Positions 1 through 4,695 of a stretch of DNA of 11,406 nt are shown here, piece by piece. The notes under the pieces are model-generated. The model ran no database searches and was not told the origin of the DNA. It worked only from the letters and a program-made list of their open reading frames with translations. The DNA is from Candidatus Berkelbacteria bacterium (lineage in GTDB: Bacteria; Patescibacteriota; UBA1384; 2-12-FULL-50-11). Where the stretch lies: the NCBI GenBank assembly GCA_024654065.1, contig JANLIQ010000044.1:1-11406 (forward strand). The letters run 5' to 3'. The translations under genes were made by a program, and so were the position numbers. Numbering within the stretch: the stretch's first letter is position 1; each line of letters starts with the position of its first letter.

Positions 1-1
1 G

Positions 2-112
2 GTAAAGATCGAGGAGGATATCAAGCAAGTCCAAGAAGCAGAGTCGTTTTACCACCCAAACACTATTGCCAAGCCCAGTCAGATAAGAGGTCCGTTTGCC
101 GAATGGGAATAG
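2..112 (+). CDS. C-terminal end of an unidentified protein (cut by window start)
   Basis: Reading from base 2 gives 36 codons ending in TAG at 110-112, with residues such as KIEEDIKQVQEAESF followed by GPFAEWE. The acidic, helix-forming composition and the terminator pair just downstream make this frame the likely 3' end of a + strand gene whose body lies outside the window. Frame 1 is also open to a TAA at 115-117 but gives a less protein-like sequence. The position, strand and following hairpins match the other one-per-unit + strand genes of the array (820, 2913, 4845). I do not recognise a family from this fragment. Confidence 0.55.
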   Translation, partial: VKIEEDIKQVQEAESFYHPNTIAKPSQIRGPFAEWE

Positions 113-124
113 TCTAAAGATCTA

Positions 125-147
125 CCCGGAGAGCCTAGCTCTCCGGG
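125..147 (+). terminator. GC-rich hairpin after the partial + gene
   Basis: A perfect 9-bp stem (CCCGGAGAG at 125-133 with CTCTCCGGG at 139-147) with a 5-nt loop lies 12 nt after the TAG. It has no T tract of its own and runs straight into the next hairpin, so the two probably act as a tandem 3' end. The same order (private GC-rich stem, then shared stem) is found at 1534-1599. Confidence 0.7.
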
Positions 148-148
148 G

Positions 149-190
149 AAAACCAGAGACACTAATCAATTAGTATCTCTGGTTTTTTTT
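149..190. terminator. Bidirectional terminator, copy 1 of a duplicated hairpin
   Basis: AAAACCAGAGA (149-159) pairs with TCTCTGGTTTT (176-186), and ACTAA (161-165) with TTAGT (170-174), closing on a TCAA loop. Eight T follow on + and four A precede, so it can stop transcripts from both sides. The T tract touches the stop codon of the convergent trypco2-like gene at 189-191. A near copy is at 1559-1599. Confidence 0.8.
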
Positions 191-482
191 ATTCCTTTTT
201 AATATTTTCGCGAATCGCTAGCTGGCGAATCATTTCAGGAGTTAAGTTTCTTTTCACCTTCACTCTGACTGTAGAGCCAGTTTCTTTCCCAATACTTCCA
301 CCGGCTTCAAAGCCCTTTCCCAATAAAGCTAGCGAAAATTTTGTTCCGCCTCCGGTATTCCGAAGGACCGCGAATTCAAACTCTACTTCATCAAAAAAAC
401 AATCCTGCTCATTTACTACCTTATCGAGCTGAGCAATTGTTTCAGCAACGAGATCTTGTACTTCTTGGGTTTGATCATTCAT
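189..482 (-). CDS. Trypco2-like small protein (trypsin-co-occurring domain 2)
   Basis: 97 aa. A short N-terminal helix (residues 5-25) is followed by a beta-rich part: an acidic FFDEVEFEFAVLRNTGGG segment (about 29-46), then FSLALLGKGFEAGG, and finally a basic strand VRVKVKRNL (about 72-80). This order, with a glycine-rich turn after the alternating hydrophobic strand and a final V/L-K-L strand, matches my memory of the trypco2 domain, a small domain that travels with trypsin-like proteases and conflict-system genes. Molecular function is not established. It starts inside the 3' end of the tiny gene upstream (8-nt overlap, 475-482), so the two are probably translationally coupled. No protease gene is visible nearby; the truncated gene at the window start cannot be judged. 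The family call is from pattern only. Confidence 0.6.
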   Translation of the reverse strand: MNDQTQEVQDLVAETIAQLDKVVNEQDCFFDEVEFEFAVLRNTGGGTKFSLALLGKGFEAGGSIGKETGSTVRVKVKRNLTPEMIRQLAIRENIKKE

Positions 483-675
483 CTTCGTTTGTTATTGGTT
501 GTTCAGAATAAGTTTTCTGCAGTATATCAAACCAACATAAAAAGAGTTCGAATGAAACGTCATGAAGGCCACCAAACGCGGCATCTATATGGTTAGCGCT
601 TATAAAAAGGAGCCCAAAATGGCTTTTTTTGAAATTAGACAAATTTTTGTCAGGTTTAGGTGTTCGATTGCACAT
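475..675 (-). CDS. Recurrent small junction protein, copy 1
   Basis: Up to 66 aa. The C-terminal half (GGLHDVSFELFLCWFDIL) is shared with the products at 2601-2726 and 4538-4678. Codons differ between copies while the residues L-L-D-W-L-D-I-L hold, so it is read as protein. The upstream part (KKS, then LLFISANHIDAAF) aligns without gaps to copy 2. The start is uncertain: ATG at 675 lies inside the structured element 651-738, TTG at 642 is possible, and the GTG used by copy 2 is replaced here by ATA. A hairpin with a T run (605-630) lies within the longest reading. Its stop overlaps the start of the trypco2-like gene by 8 nt, so it heads that operon. Family unknown; the sequence looks like an amphipathic helix. 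Confidence 0.6.
   Translation of the reverse strand: MCNRTPKPDKNLSNFKKSHFGLLFISANHIDAAFGGLHDVSFELFLCWFDILQKTYSEQPITNEDE
544..572. repeat. 29-bp junction core, copy 1
   Basis: Begins GAGTTCGAATGAAAC and ends GAAGGCCAC. It differs from the copy at 4598-4626 at one position (G for A). On the - strand it encodes GLHDVSFEL, and codons for G, L, V, S, F, E and L are identical in all three copies, including third positions, unlike the codons just downstream. Confidence 0.8.
605..630. terminator. Hairpin with A/T arms between structured element and small gene, copy 1
   Basis: A 10-bp stem (605-614 with 621-630) has an AGCC/GGCT top, two G-T pairs below it and an A/T base, with a CAAAAT loop. T runs on both strands allow termination in either direction. 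It corresponds in position to the hairpin at 2727-2754. Confidence 0.6.
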
Positions 676-738
676 AAAGGTTTTGAACCTAAGATGTAAA
701 ATTTTAAGGTTGCGAAATTAATCGAACATTTGTACCTG
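651..738. other. Structured three-way-junction element, copy 1
   Basis: Outer stem: TGTTCGATT (661-669) pairs perfectly with AATCGAACA (720-728), extended by G-T/A-T pairs and by CAGGT (651-655) with ACCTG (734-738). Inside, ACAT/ATGT (672-675, 694-697) and AGGTT/AACCT (678-682, 686-690, TTG loop) form one arm, and AATTT/AAATT (700-704, 715-719) a second. The same layout with compensatory changes is at 2764-2852. It could act as RNA (leader of the - strand operon or of the + gene) or as folded DNA. No known family fits by eye. Confidence 0.6.
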
Positions 739-771
739 GTAATCTTGGAAAATTCGTGATACATTTCACCT

Positions 772-810
772 GCACAATCGTGTGCCATGACCCCGCGTAA
801 GCGGAAGGAG
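772..810 (+). promoter_or_regulatory. Leader hairpins and Shine-Dalgarno site of the 820 gene
   Basis: GCACA (772-776) pairs with TGTGC (781-785), and CCGC (793-796) with GCGG (801-804) around a GTAA (GNRA-type) loop. The second hairpin directly abuts AAGGAG (805-810), 9 nt before ATG 820. This decides the start in favour of 820 over the upstream ATG at 787, which would lie in front of the ribosome site. Confidence 0.65.
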
Positions 811-819
811 ATACTTAAC

Positions 820-1524
820 ATGGGAGACGGAGAGCTGGAAATGCTCGAGAGTCTACTTCATACAGTAGACCAGCTTCCGGATATTCCGAGCAGAGAACTA
901 CTACTCGCTCAATTGGTGGACTCAGCTAACTCATGCCTAGACGAGGCGGTTGCTACCACCAAGCAAGCACAGGCCATACGCAATCAAATCCTAAACAAGC
1001 AGGAGACGTACCCCGCTTTCCAGGACAAGATTCGCAGAGGATACTGGGAAATATCTCGGAAGGCAGCCGAGGAGCTCGACGATCACTACTTAAGGTTCAA
1101 GGAGTGGTCAGAGGACAATCCCCGTGCGGCAACTCTGCTTAATTGGCGAGGTACGGAATTGTGGTGGGAGCCGATTGAAGGTGGCAAGCACTGGGAGGTC
1201 TTCAAGCAGCTCACGCCCGACAGCCGGTTACATATCACAATGCAGAGGGTGCCTTTCGACCCTCAGTTCGAACGACAGTACGGCTGGGATGATCACGTCT
1301 CAATCGGAGATGTGTCCAAGTGGCAGACAACTGACGACGTATTGCTGGTGGACTTGCTCGTCGGCTGCCCTAGCATGATCAGACGTGTCCGGAGCTCTTC
1401 CTACATGACGGTAGGTGAGTTGCAACGCGCAGTTGATCTTCCTAAGCAACGAGGGATGGGAAAGGACATACTGAGGACACTCGCACGGGTGCTACTCAAA
1501 CGCGGTTTCACCCCAACTTGGTAA
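820..1524 (+). CDS. Unknown protein with helical N-terminus and helix-hairpin-helix-like C-terminus
   Basis: 234 aa from the ATG at 820. Residues 5-100 are charged and helical, probably a coiled coil or helical bundle (LLAQLVDSANSCLDEAV, then KAAEELDDHYLRFKEW). A tryptophan-rich middle (residues 109-130, with WWEPIEGGKHWEVF) follows. Residues 188-231 (MTVGELQRAV, then RGMGKDILRTLARVLLKRGF) resemble the helix-hairpin-helix layout of an RNA polymerase alpha C-terminal domain, where a GhG turn sits between two helices, so nucleic-acid or protein contact is plausible. No signal peptide or membrane segment. GC is higher than in the - strand neighbours (31 of 60 on line 1081). Its leader carries hairpins and a Shine-Dalgarno site. 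I do not recognise a family. Confidence 0.8.
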   Translation: MGDGELEMLESLLHTVDQLPDIPSRELLLAQLVDSANSCLDEAVATTKQAQAIRNQILNKQETYPAFQDKIRRGYWEISRKAAEELDDHYLRFKEWSEDNPRAATLLNWRGTELWWEPIEGGKHWEVFKQLTPDSRLHITMQRVPFDPQFERQYGWDDHVSIGDVSKWQTTDDVLLVDLLVGCPSMIRRVRSSSYMTVGELQRAVDLPKQRGMGKDILRTLARVLLKRGFTPTW

Positions 1525-1533
1525 GACTTTTCA

Positions 1534-1558
1534 GTCCGGATGGTGCGATCATCCGGAC
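1534..1558 (+). terminator. GC-rich hairpin after the 820-1524 gene
   Basis: GTCCGGATG (1534-1542) pairs perfectly with CATCCGGAC (1550-1558), 7-nt loop, 9 nt after the stop. It is the private stem that precedes the shared bidirectional hairpin, as at 125-147. Confidence 0.75.
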
Positions 1559-1599
1559 AAAACCAGAGCTACTAATCAGTTAGTGTCTCTGGTTTTTTT
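1559..1599. terminator. Bidirectional terminator, copy 2 of the duplicated hairpin
   Basis: AAAACCAGAG (1559-1568) pairs with CTCTGGTTTT (1587-1596), and ACTAA (1571-1575) with TTAGT (1580-1584), TCAG loop, then T to 1599. It is nearly identical to 149-190. Here the - strand gene reads into the hairpin, which supplies its last codons and TGA stop (1576-1578). Confidence 0.8.
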
Positions 1600-1782
1600 A
1601 GATTCTTTTTCGAAATACTCGTCAATAAATACGTCAAAAACCTTTCGGAGTTTTAAAACTTCCTGCTCGGCTTGGTATTCATCAATTTCATTGCCGTTCT
1701 CTTTGAAAATCTGCTGAATTTTAGCAATTTCCTCTTGGGTAATGGGATGCTTTACAGGTTCAAAGGGATCTAGGGTGGTCAT
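1576..1782 (-). CDS. DPFEP-type small acidic protein, copy 1
   Basis: 68 aa beginning MTTLDPFEPVKHPIT, then a helix EEIAKIQQIFKENG, a turn, and an amphipathic helix EYQAEQEVLKLRKVFDVFID. The layout (helix, GxxIxxxxA turn, long helix with acidic and leucine positions) suggests a small helical adaptor or antitoxin-like protein; no catalytic residues are apparent. A paralogue is at 3626-3859, identical in most of residues 1-45 and different after that. The C-terminal ESKKTRDTN is encoded by the shared terminator hairpin. It lies 23 nt after the membrane-protein gene and is probably its operon partner. Function unknown. Confidence 0.7.
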   Translation of the reverse strand: MTTLDPFEPVKHPITQEEIAKIQQIFKENGNEIDEYQAEQEVLKLRKVFDVFIDEYFEKESKKTRDTN

Positions 1783-1805
1783 GCTGACTGCCTACCAATA
1801 ATTTA

Positions 1806-2591
1806 CTAGTTAAAGCTCTTGTCATATCTACGCAGTCGTTCGACCGCTTCCTCACCGGCAGAAATAGGGCACCTTACGACGACCCCAAAGTTTTTCTGTC
1901 CAAATTCACGTCCTAGCTTTTCAAAATTCTCTTTAAAGTAATATGCAGCTGATATGGTGCCTAGAGTTCCAAAGCCACCGATCAAAAAAGCTGTTCCGGC
2001 ACTATTGAAAGGGTTTCTTGCCTTGAGGATGATACCGTAACCATAACCTGTCTCTCTTGGAATAATACGTCCTCGATAATTATAGATCTCGCTGCCGTCC
2101 ATTTTATACGCAACTTCTTCCATCTGCTCGTAAAAATCAAAACACTTTTGCGCCTGTGCCCCGAGAACTATGATATTTGCGTTCCATTCACCCTCATCTT
2201 CACTCATCCGCACTATATTAATATTTTCTGTTTTGCCCGCTCGTCCTAAAACATTTACCACATATGCAAGTGTCCTTCCCTCGACGTCTGGCCACAGGTG
2301 AGGTACGTTTGGCACGACACCTACTCCATGCCTGGGCTCGATGGATAGGACTTGAGATCCTTGAGGTAAAATAAAATCTCTAACAAAAACTTTCGCAACT
2401 TCACGATTATTACCAATTCTTCCCAAAAGCATTTGAATTGGTCGAGTCTGTTGATAATATCTTTGTAACAGTTTAACTCCCGACCAAAATAGCGGTATAA
2501 GGATTGAGCCCAATATTGCTCCCCACACCAGTTCAGGCCAATTTACATTGCTGAAAAATACTTGCATATCGAAAGGTAATACTATCTCCAT
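1806..2591 (-). CDS. Membrane-anchored protein of unknown function
   Basis: 261 aa. A single hydrophobic segment at residues 19-42 (ELVWGAILGSILIPLFW) is followed by KLLQRYYQQTR, so the basic flank predicts a cytoplasmic C-terminal body. The body alternates strands and helices: VLSIEPRHGVGVVPN (81-95), NIIVLGAQAQ (139-148), YGIILKARNPFN (185-196) and FLIGGFGTLGTISAA (202-216). The spacing of the last three (a strand ending in LG, a polar-N-P-F-N loop, a G-x-x-G-T turn) suggests a Rossmann-like ligand-binding domain, for example a nucleotide or second-messenger sensor, but I cannot name the family. It starts 9 nt after the tiny junction gene and is followed by the DPFEP gene, giving a three-gene - strand operon. 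No strong ribosome site; coupling to the gene before it is likely. Confidence 0.75.
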   Translation of the reverse strand: MEIVLPFDMQVFFSNVNWPELVWGAILGSILIPLFWSGVKLLQRYYQQTRPIQMLLGRIGNNREVAKVFVRDFILPQGSQVLSIEPRHGVGVVPNVPHLWPDVEGRTLAYVVNVLGRAGKTENINIVRMSEDEGEWNANIIVLGAQAQKCFDFYEQMEEVAYKMDGSEIYNYRGRIIPRETGYGYGIILKARNPFNSAGTAFLIGGFGTLGTISAAYYFKENFEKLGREFGQKNFGVVVRCPISAGEEAVERLRRYDKSFN

Positions 2592-2600
2592 GTATTGATT

Positions 2601-2726
2601 CTAACCAGGTAAATCTTCTACTGTCGAGTCATATGCATTCGCGATTACATATAACCAATCAAGTAGGAGTTCGAATGAAACATCACGAAGGCCACCATAA
2701 CGGGCATCAATCAGGTTAGAAGCCAC
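2601..2726 (-). CDS. Recurrent small junction protein, copy 2
   Basis: 41 aa if started at the GTG 2726-2724. The frame is open back to a TGA about 15 codons earlier and contains no ATG. Sequence features: ASNLIDARYGGLRDVSFEL, then LLDWLYVIANAY and an acidic tail. The GTG lies immediately behind the hairpin 2727-2754. Compared with copy 1, changes are a mix of silent and conservative (F/Y, H/R, H/L), as expected of a translated gene. It ends 9 nt before the membrane-protein gene. Function unknown; possibly a leader-type or partner peptide of the downstream cargo. Confidence 0.6.
   Translation of the reverse strand: MASNLIDARYGGLRDVSFELLLDWLYVIANAYDSTVEDLPG
2667..2695. repeat. 29-bp junction core, copy 2
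   Basis: Differs from the copy at 4598-4626 at one position (C for T, turning a His codon into Arg on the - strand). Similarity to copy 1 continues past 2695 with scattered changes; similarity to copy 3 stops there. Confidence 0.8.
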
Positions 2727-2754
2727 AAAAAAAGGCTGTTCGCGGCTCTTTTTT
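2727..2754. terminator. UUCG hairpin with A/T arms, copy 2
   Basis: AAAAAAA and G (2727-2734) plus GCTG (2735-2738) pair with CGGC (2743-2746) plus T, C and six T (2747-2754), with one A-C mismatch, around a TTCG loop. T runs on both strands make it a plausible bidirectional terminator. Read on the - strand it lies between the structured element and the start of the small gene. Confidence 0.65.
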
Positions 2755-2763
2755 GTATTTCTT

Positions 2764-2852
2764 CAGGTTCAAAGAGTTCGACATCACATGATGGTTCTAA
2801 CCTCTAATCTGTAAGTTTTTTAAAAATATGAAATTAGTTGAACTCAACACCT
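2764..2852. other. Structured three-way-junction element, copy 2
   Basis: GAGTTCGAC (2774-2782) pairs with GTTGAACTC (2837-2845), with AGGT/ACCT outside (2765-2768, 2849-2852). The first inner arm has ACA/TGT (2786-2788, 2810-2812) enclosing GGT/ACC. The second has AA-TTT/AAATT (2813-2818, 2831-2835, one bulge). Against copy 1, the T-A pair 661-728 becomes A-T (2775-2844), T-A 668-721 becomes C-G (2782-2837), and G-C 666-723 becomes G-T (2780-2839), so pairing is kept while sequence changes. Confidence 0.6.
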
Positions 2853-2885
2853 TTATTAATCACCACTATTCTGCTATCCTATCGG

Positions 2886-2905
2886 CAGCTCAGTTGAGCT
2901 GGAGG
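2886..2905 (+). promoter_or_regulatory. Leader hairpin and Shine-Dalgarno site of the 2913 gene
   Basis: CAGCTC (2886-2891) pairs with GAGCTG (2896-2901) around an AGTT loop, and its last G is the first base of GGAGG (2901-2905), 7 nt before ATG 2913. The site could also pair weakly with CCTC just before the start. A hairpin butted against the ribosome site is also seen in front of the 820 gene. Confidence 0.6.
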
Positions 2906-2912
2906 ATTCCTC

Positions 2913-3629
2913 ATGAAAGCCTTTTCTCTCGTTGGTATCTACGAGGCTTTGGGGTTCCCTCCTGAAGTTTCTCGTACCTTGTGGCCCGCGGATGTTAGCC
3001 CGGAGCAGATTGCTGCGAAAGTGGTCCATCCAGAGCTGGCAATCCAGCTTGGTGGCGAACGATCGGTGCCATTGCTCAGTCTTGCTTCGTACTGTGCGAA
3101 TCTCCTCGACGCCTTCTTCGAAACAGGTTCTCGGGAGTTTCTCGTTCAGGCAGATCAAAACTGGCAGCAACTGGTGAGCGCTACGCCCGTCACTCATGAC
3201 GTTACCCTGCTTAACCGCGCACGAAGTGCTTGCACTTTCTTCTACTATGAACGCGATCTTTCTCAGCGTATTGCACGCGGAGAGCGCTTGCTTCGGGAAG
3301 AAGTGCCAACCTACTTCTTGCGGCGCGGATCGGATGCGCCGCTCTACGCTGCTCTTCTCGAAGTCGACGGTATTCAGGGTCCGGCTATCACCACTGCGTT
3401 CCAAGCCTTTCAGGGCCTTTGGGACTTGGCTGATGATATTCGCGACCTTGACCAGGACCGTAAAGGGCTCGGTGTGAACGTCTTACTACTTGGCTTTGGC
3501 GAAAAGCCAGCGCTCTTCAAAGCGCTTGCCGACAGCTTGGCAGAGCAAGGTACACGCGCTGACGTACCTCGACCACTCCGCCTTGCGGTGGAGCAGCAGT
3601 ACGCACGGACATCCGCGCTACTTGTCTAA
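2913..3629 (+). CDS. Possible class I isoprenoid-synthase-fold protein
   Basis: 238 aa, entirely helical in character. Residues 170-189 (WDLADDIRDLDQDRKGLGVN) look like the second aspartate-rich motif of all-alpha isoprenyl diphosphate or terpene synthases, with D174, D175 and D178 placed as DDxxD and a K-G-L-G-V-N follow-up. The first aspartate motif, if present, is reduced to LLDAFFE (64-70), and at 238 aa it is shorter than the usual 300 or so, so activity may be altered or lost. Mg-diphosphate binding is the family expectation, not shown here. GC is clearly higher than in the flanking genes (37 of 60 on line 3301). Convergent with the DPFEP copy 2 gene, overlapping by 4 nt. It could be another helical protein with a chance motif. 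Confidence 0.75.
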   Translation: MKAFSLVGIYEALGFPPEVSRTLWPADVSPEQIAAKVVHPELAIQLGGERSVPLLSLASYCANLLDAFFETGSREFLVQADQNWQQLVSATPVTHDVTLLNRARSACTFFYYERDLSQRIARGERLLREEVPTYFLRRGSDAPLYAALLEVDGIQGPAITTAFQAFQGLWDLADDIRDLDQDRKGLGVNVLLLGFGEKPALFKALADSLAEQGTRADVPRPLRLAVEQQYARTSALLV

Positions 3630-3859
3630 CTTTCTGATGTGCCGTCTAGTTCTTTCGAGGACTGGGCGGCATCATTTTTTATATTTTCAAAATATTCGTC
3701 TGCGAATAAATCAAAAAGCTTATAAAGCTTGAATAGTTCCTGCTCTGCTTGGTATTCATCAATTTCATTACCATTCTCCTTGAAAATTTGCCGAATCTTA
3801 GCAATTTCCTCTTCAGTGATAGGACGTTTTATTGGTTCAAAGGGGTCTAAGGTAGTCAC
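3626..3859 (-). CDS. DPFEP-type small acidic protein, copy 2
   Basis: 77 aa starting with GTG at 3859. Residues 1-45 follow copy 1 closely (TTLDPFEPIKRPITEEEIAK, then IFKENGNEIDEYQAEQE), after which the sequences diverge, and the tail FENIKNDAAQSSKELDGTSES is encoded by the terminator hairpin of the convergent 2913 gene. No ribosome site; a TAAAAT box ends 6 nt before the GTG, so the mRNA may be leaderless. Unlike copy 1 it stands alone, divergent from the DUF4145 gene by 56 nt. Function unknown. Confidence 0.7.
   Translation of the reverse strand: MTTLDPFEPIKRPITEEEIAKIRQIFKENGNEIDEYQAEQELFKLYKLFDLFADEYFENIKNDAAQSSKELDGTSES
3640..3680 (+). terminator. UUCG-loop terminator of the 2913 gene
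   Basis: 3640-3653 pairs with 3658-3671 (14 bp including G-T pairs) around a TTCG loop, followed by six T at 3675-3680. It lies inside the coding sequence of the convergent small gene. Confidence 0.7.
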
Positions 3860-3865
3860 ACAGTT

Positions 3866-3909
3866 ATTTTATCAACAGAACTCGACAAAACCCCTACTGA
3901 GAGTAGAAT
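3866..3909. promoter_or_regulatory. Divergent promoters giving leaderless starts
   Basis: On +, TCGACA (3882-3887) and TAGAAT (3904-3909) with a 16-nt spacer end 6 nt before ATG 3916. On -, TAAAAT (3871-3866) ends 6 nt before GTG 3859; I see no good -35 for it. Neither gene has a Shine-Dalgarno site, and transcription would begin at or next to the start codon. Confidence 0.55.
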
Positions 3910-3915
3910 AAGCCC

Positions 3916-4548
3916 ATGAATATACAGATTATTGGTAGTGAAAGTTCAGGCTACAGCTCTCCGGTCGTGGCAACGTGCCCACGATGCGGAAATGGAGGAA
4001 CTTTTGATACTATATCTGATGTCAGAGACCTGCGTTTTGGAAATATGTGGCTTGGACAAAGAAAATGTCCGAATCGTGAGTGTTGCAACCATATATTTTT
4101 CATTCGCTACGACAGTGGCGAACTTCTTACATATCCAGCTCAAAAGTTTCCATTTGATCGCCAAGAAATACCTGCAGAAGTGTTAGGCGCCTTCGATGAA
4201 GCAGTGCTGAGCCATTCTGTAGAGTGTTATACTGCCGCGGCTATCATGATTCGAAAAACATTGGAAGAAATTTGTGCTGAAAGAGGTGCGACAGGAGTAA
4301 GTCTTAAAAAACGTTTAGAGGCTTTAAAGGCGACGATAATTCTACCTCAAGAACTTTTAGATGCACTCGACGACCTGAGACTACTAGGAAATGATGCTGC
4401 GCATATTGAAAGTAAAAACTTCAATCAAGTTGAAAAGAATGAAGTTAACGCAGGTCTTGAGCTCACTCGTGAGATTTTAAAAGCGGCTTATCAATATAAA
4501 CAGTTAGTAGATAAATTAAAAGCGTTGAAAAAGCCTGCTACACCTTAG
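3916..4548 (+). CDS. DUF4145 domain protein with N-terminal zinc ribbon
   Basis: 210 aa. Cys pairs at residues 21/24 (CPRCG) and 51/56-57 (CPNRECC) form a probable zinc ribbon. The helical region is the DUF4145 pattern: IPAEVLGAFDEAVL (about 86-99), AAIMIRKTLEEICAERG (about 108-124), LKKRLEAL, then LRLLGNDAAH (about 154-163) with the family's conserved G-N-x-x-A-H. DUF4145 proteins are often found in defence islands and fused to restriction-type or toxin domains. The GNxAAH helix pair recalls HEPN-like folds, but I see no R-x4-6-H catalytic motif, so a nuclease role is not supported. AT-rich and leaderless, unlike the other + genes in the array, so it groups with the - strand cargo. Its 3' end overlaps the tiny gene on the other strand by 11 nt. 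Confidence 0.88.
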   Translation: MNIQIIGSESSGYSSPVVATCPRCGNGGTFDTISDVRDLRFGNMWLGQRKCPNRECCNHIFFIRYDSGELLTYPAQKFPFDRQEIPAEVLGAFDEAVLSHSVECYTAAAIMIRKTLEEICAERGATGVSLKKRLEALKATIILPQELLDALDDLRLLGNDAAHIESKNFNQVEKNEVNAGLELTREILKAAYQYKQLVDKLKALKKPATP

Positions 4549-4678
4549 ATTTTTCCTCTCTATAGCTTCGTTCCAAGATATCTAACCAGTCCAGCAGGAG
4601 TTCGAATGAAACATCATGAAGGCCACACCTGTTAATTTCTCGAAGTATTTTCGAGCAATTTATAAGATTTCCCACCAT
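4538..4678 (-). CDS. Recurrent small junction protein, copy 3 (46 aa)
   Basis: A complete reading of 46 codons: MVGNLINCSKILREIN, RCGLHDVSFELLLDWLDIL, then a charged tail ERSYREEKSKV. The ATG at 4678 has AAGGA 5 nt upstream on its strand, the best start of the three copies. The C-terminal half matches copies 1 and 2; between NLI and GLHDV there is an extra unrelated stretch encoded by a perfect hairpin (4639-4655). No - strand cargo gene lies directly downstream: it ends inside the convergent DUF4145 gene. Function unknown. Confidence 0.65.
   Translation of the reverse strand: MVGNLINCSKILREINRCGLHDVSFELLLDWLDILERSYREEKSKV
4598..4626. repeat. 29-bp junction core, copy 3
   Basis: Differs from each other copy at one position. 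Similarity to the other two copies ends abruptly at 4626, whereas copies 1 and 2 stay alignable beyond it. This looks like a recombination breakpoint. Confidence 0.8.
4639..4655. other. Small perfect hairpin inside the third small gene
   Basis: CTCGAA (4639-4644) pairs with TTCGAG (4650-4655), 5-nt loop. It occupies the place where copies 1 and 2 have their T-tract hairpins, but has no long T run. Confidence 0.5.
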
Positions 4679-4695
4679 TCCGTTCCTTCAGGTAG

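Noticed and set aside
544..572. GTTCGAAT in the core resembles a tRNA T loop and suggested a tRNA-end attachment site.
   Set aside because: The flanking bases do not form a 5-bp T stem, no acceptor stem or CCA follows, and the reverse strand is clearly coding in all copies.
661..728. Purine-type riboswitch, because of a 68-nt three-way junction.
   Set aside because: None of the conserved junction or loop nucleotides of that class can be placed, and the loops are too short or unlike.
651..738. Integron attC site.
   Set aside because: The outer boxes read GTTCGAT and ATCGAAC, which break the RYYYAAC/GTTRRRY rule at the fourth position. The fold is a three-way junction and no integron integrase is present.
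787..819. Earlier ATG start at 787 for the 820-1524 gene.
   Set aside because: It lies before the hairpin and the AAGGAG site, which points to the ATG at 820.
2874..3404. A 176-codon open frame on the - strand opposite the isoprenoid-synthase-like gene.
   Set aside because: It shadows a GC-rich gene with a good start, ribosome site and terminator on the + strand. Its own translation has no recognisable family pattern, and it lacks a ribosome site.
544..4626. CRISPR array.
   Set aside because: Only three core copies spaced about 2 kb apart with genes in between; no short regular spacers and no cas genes.
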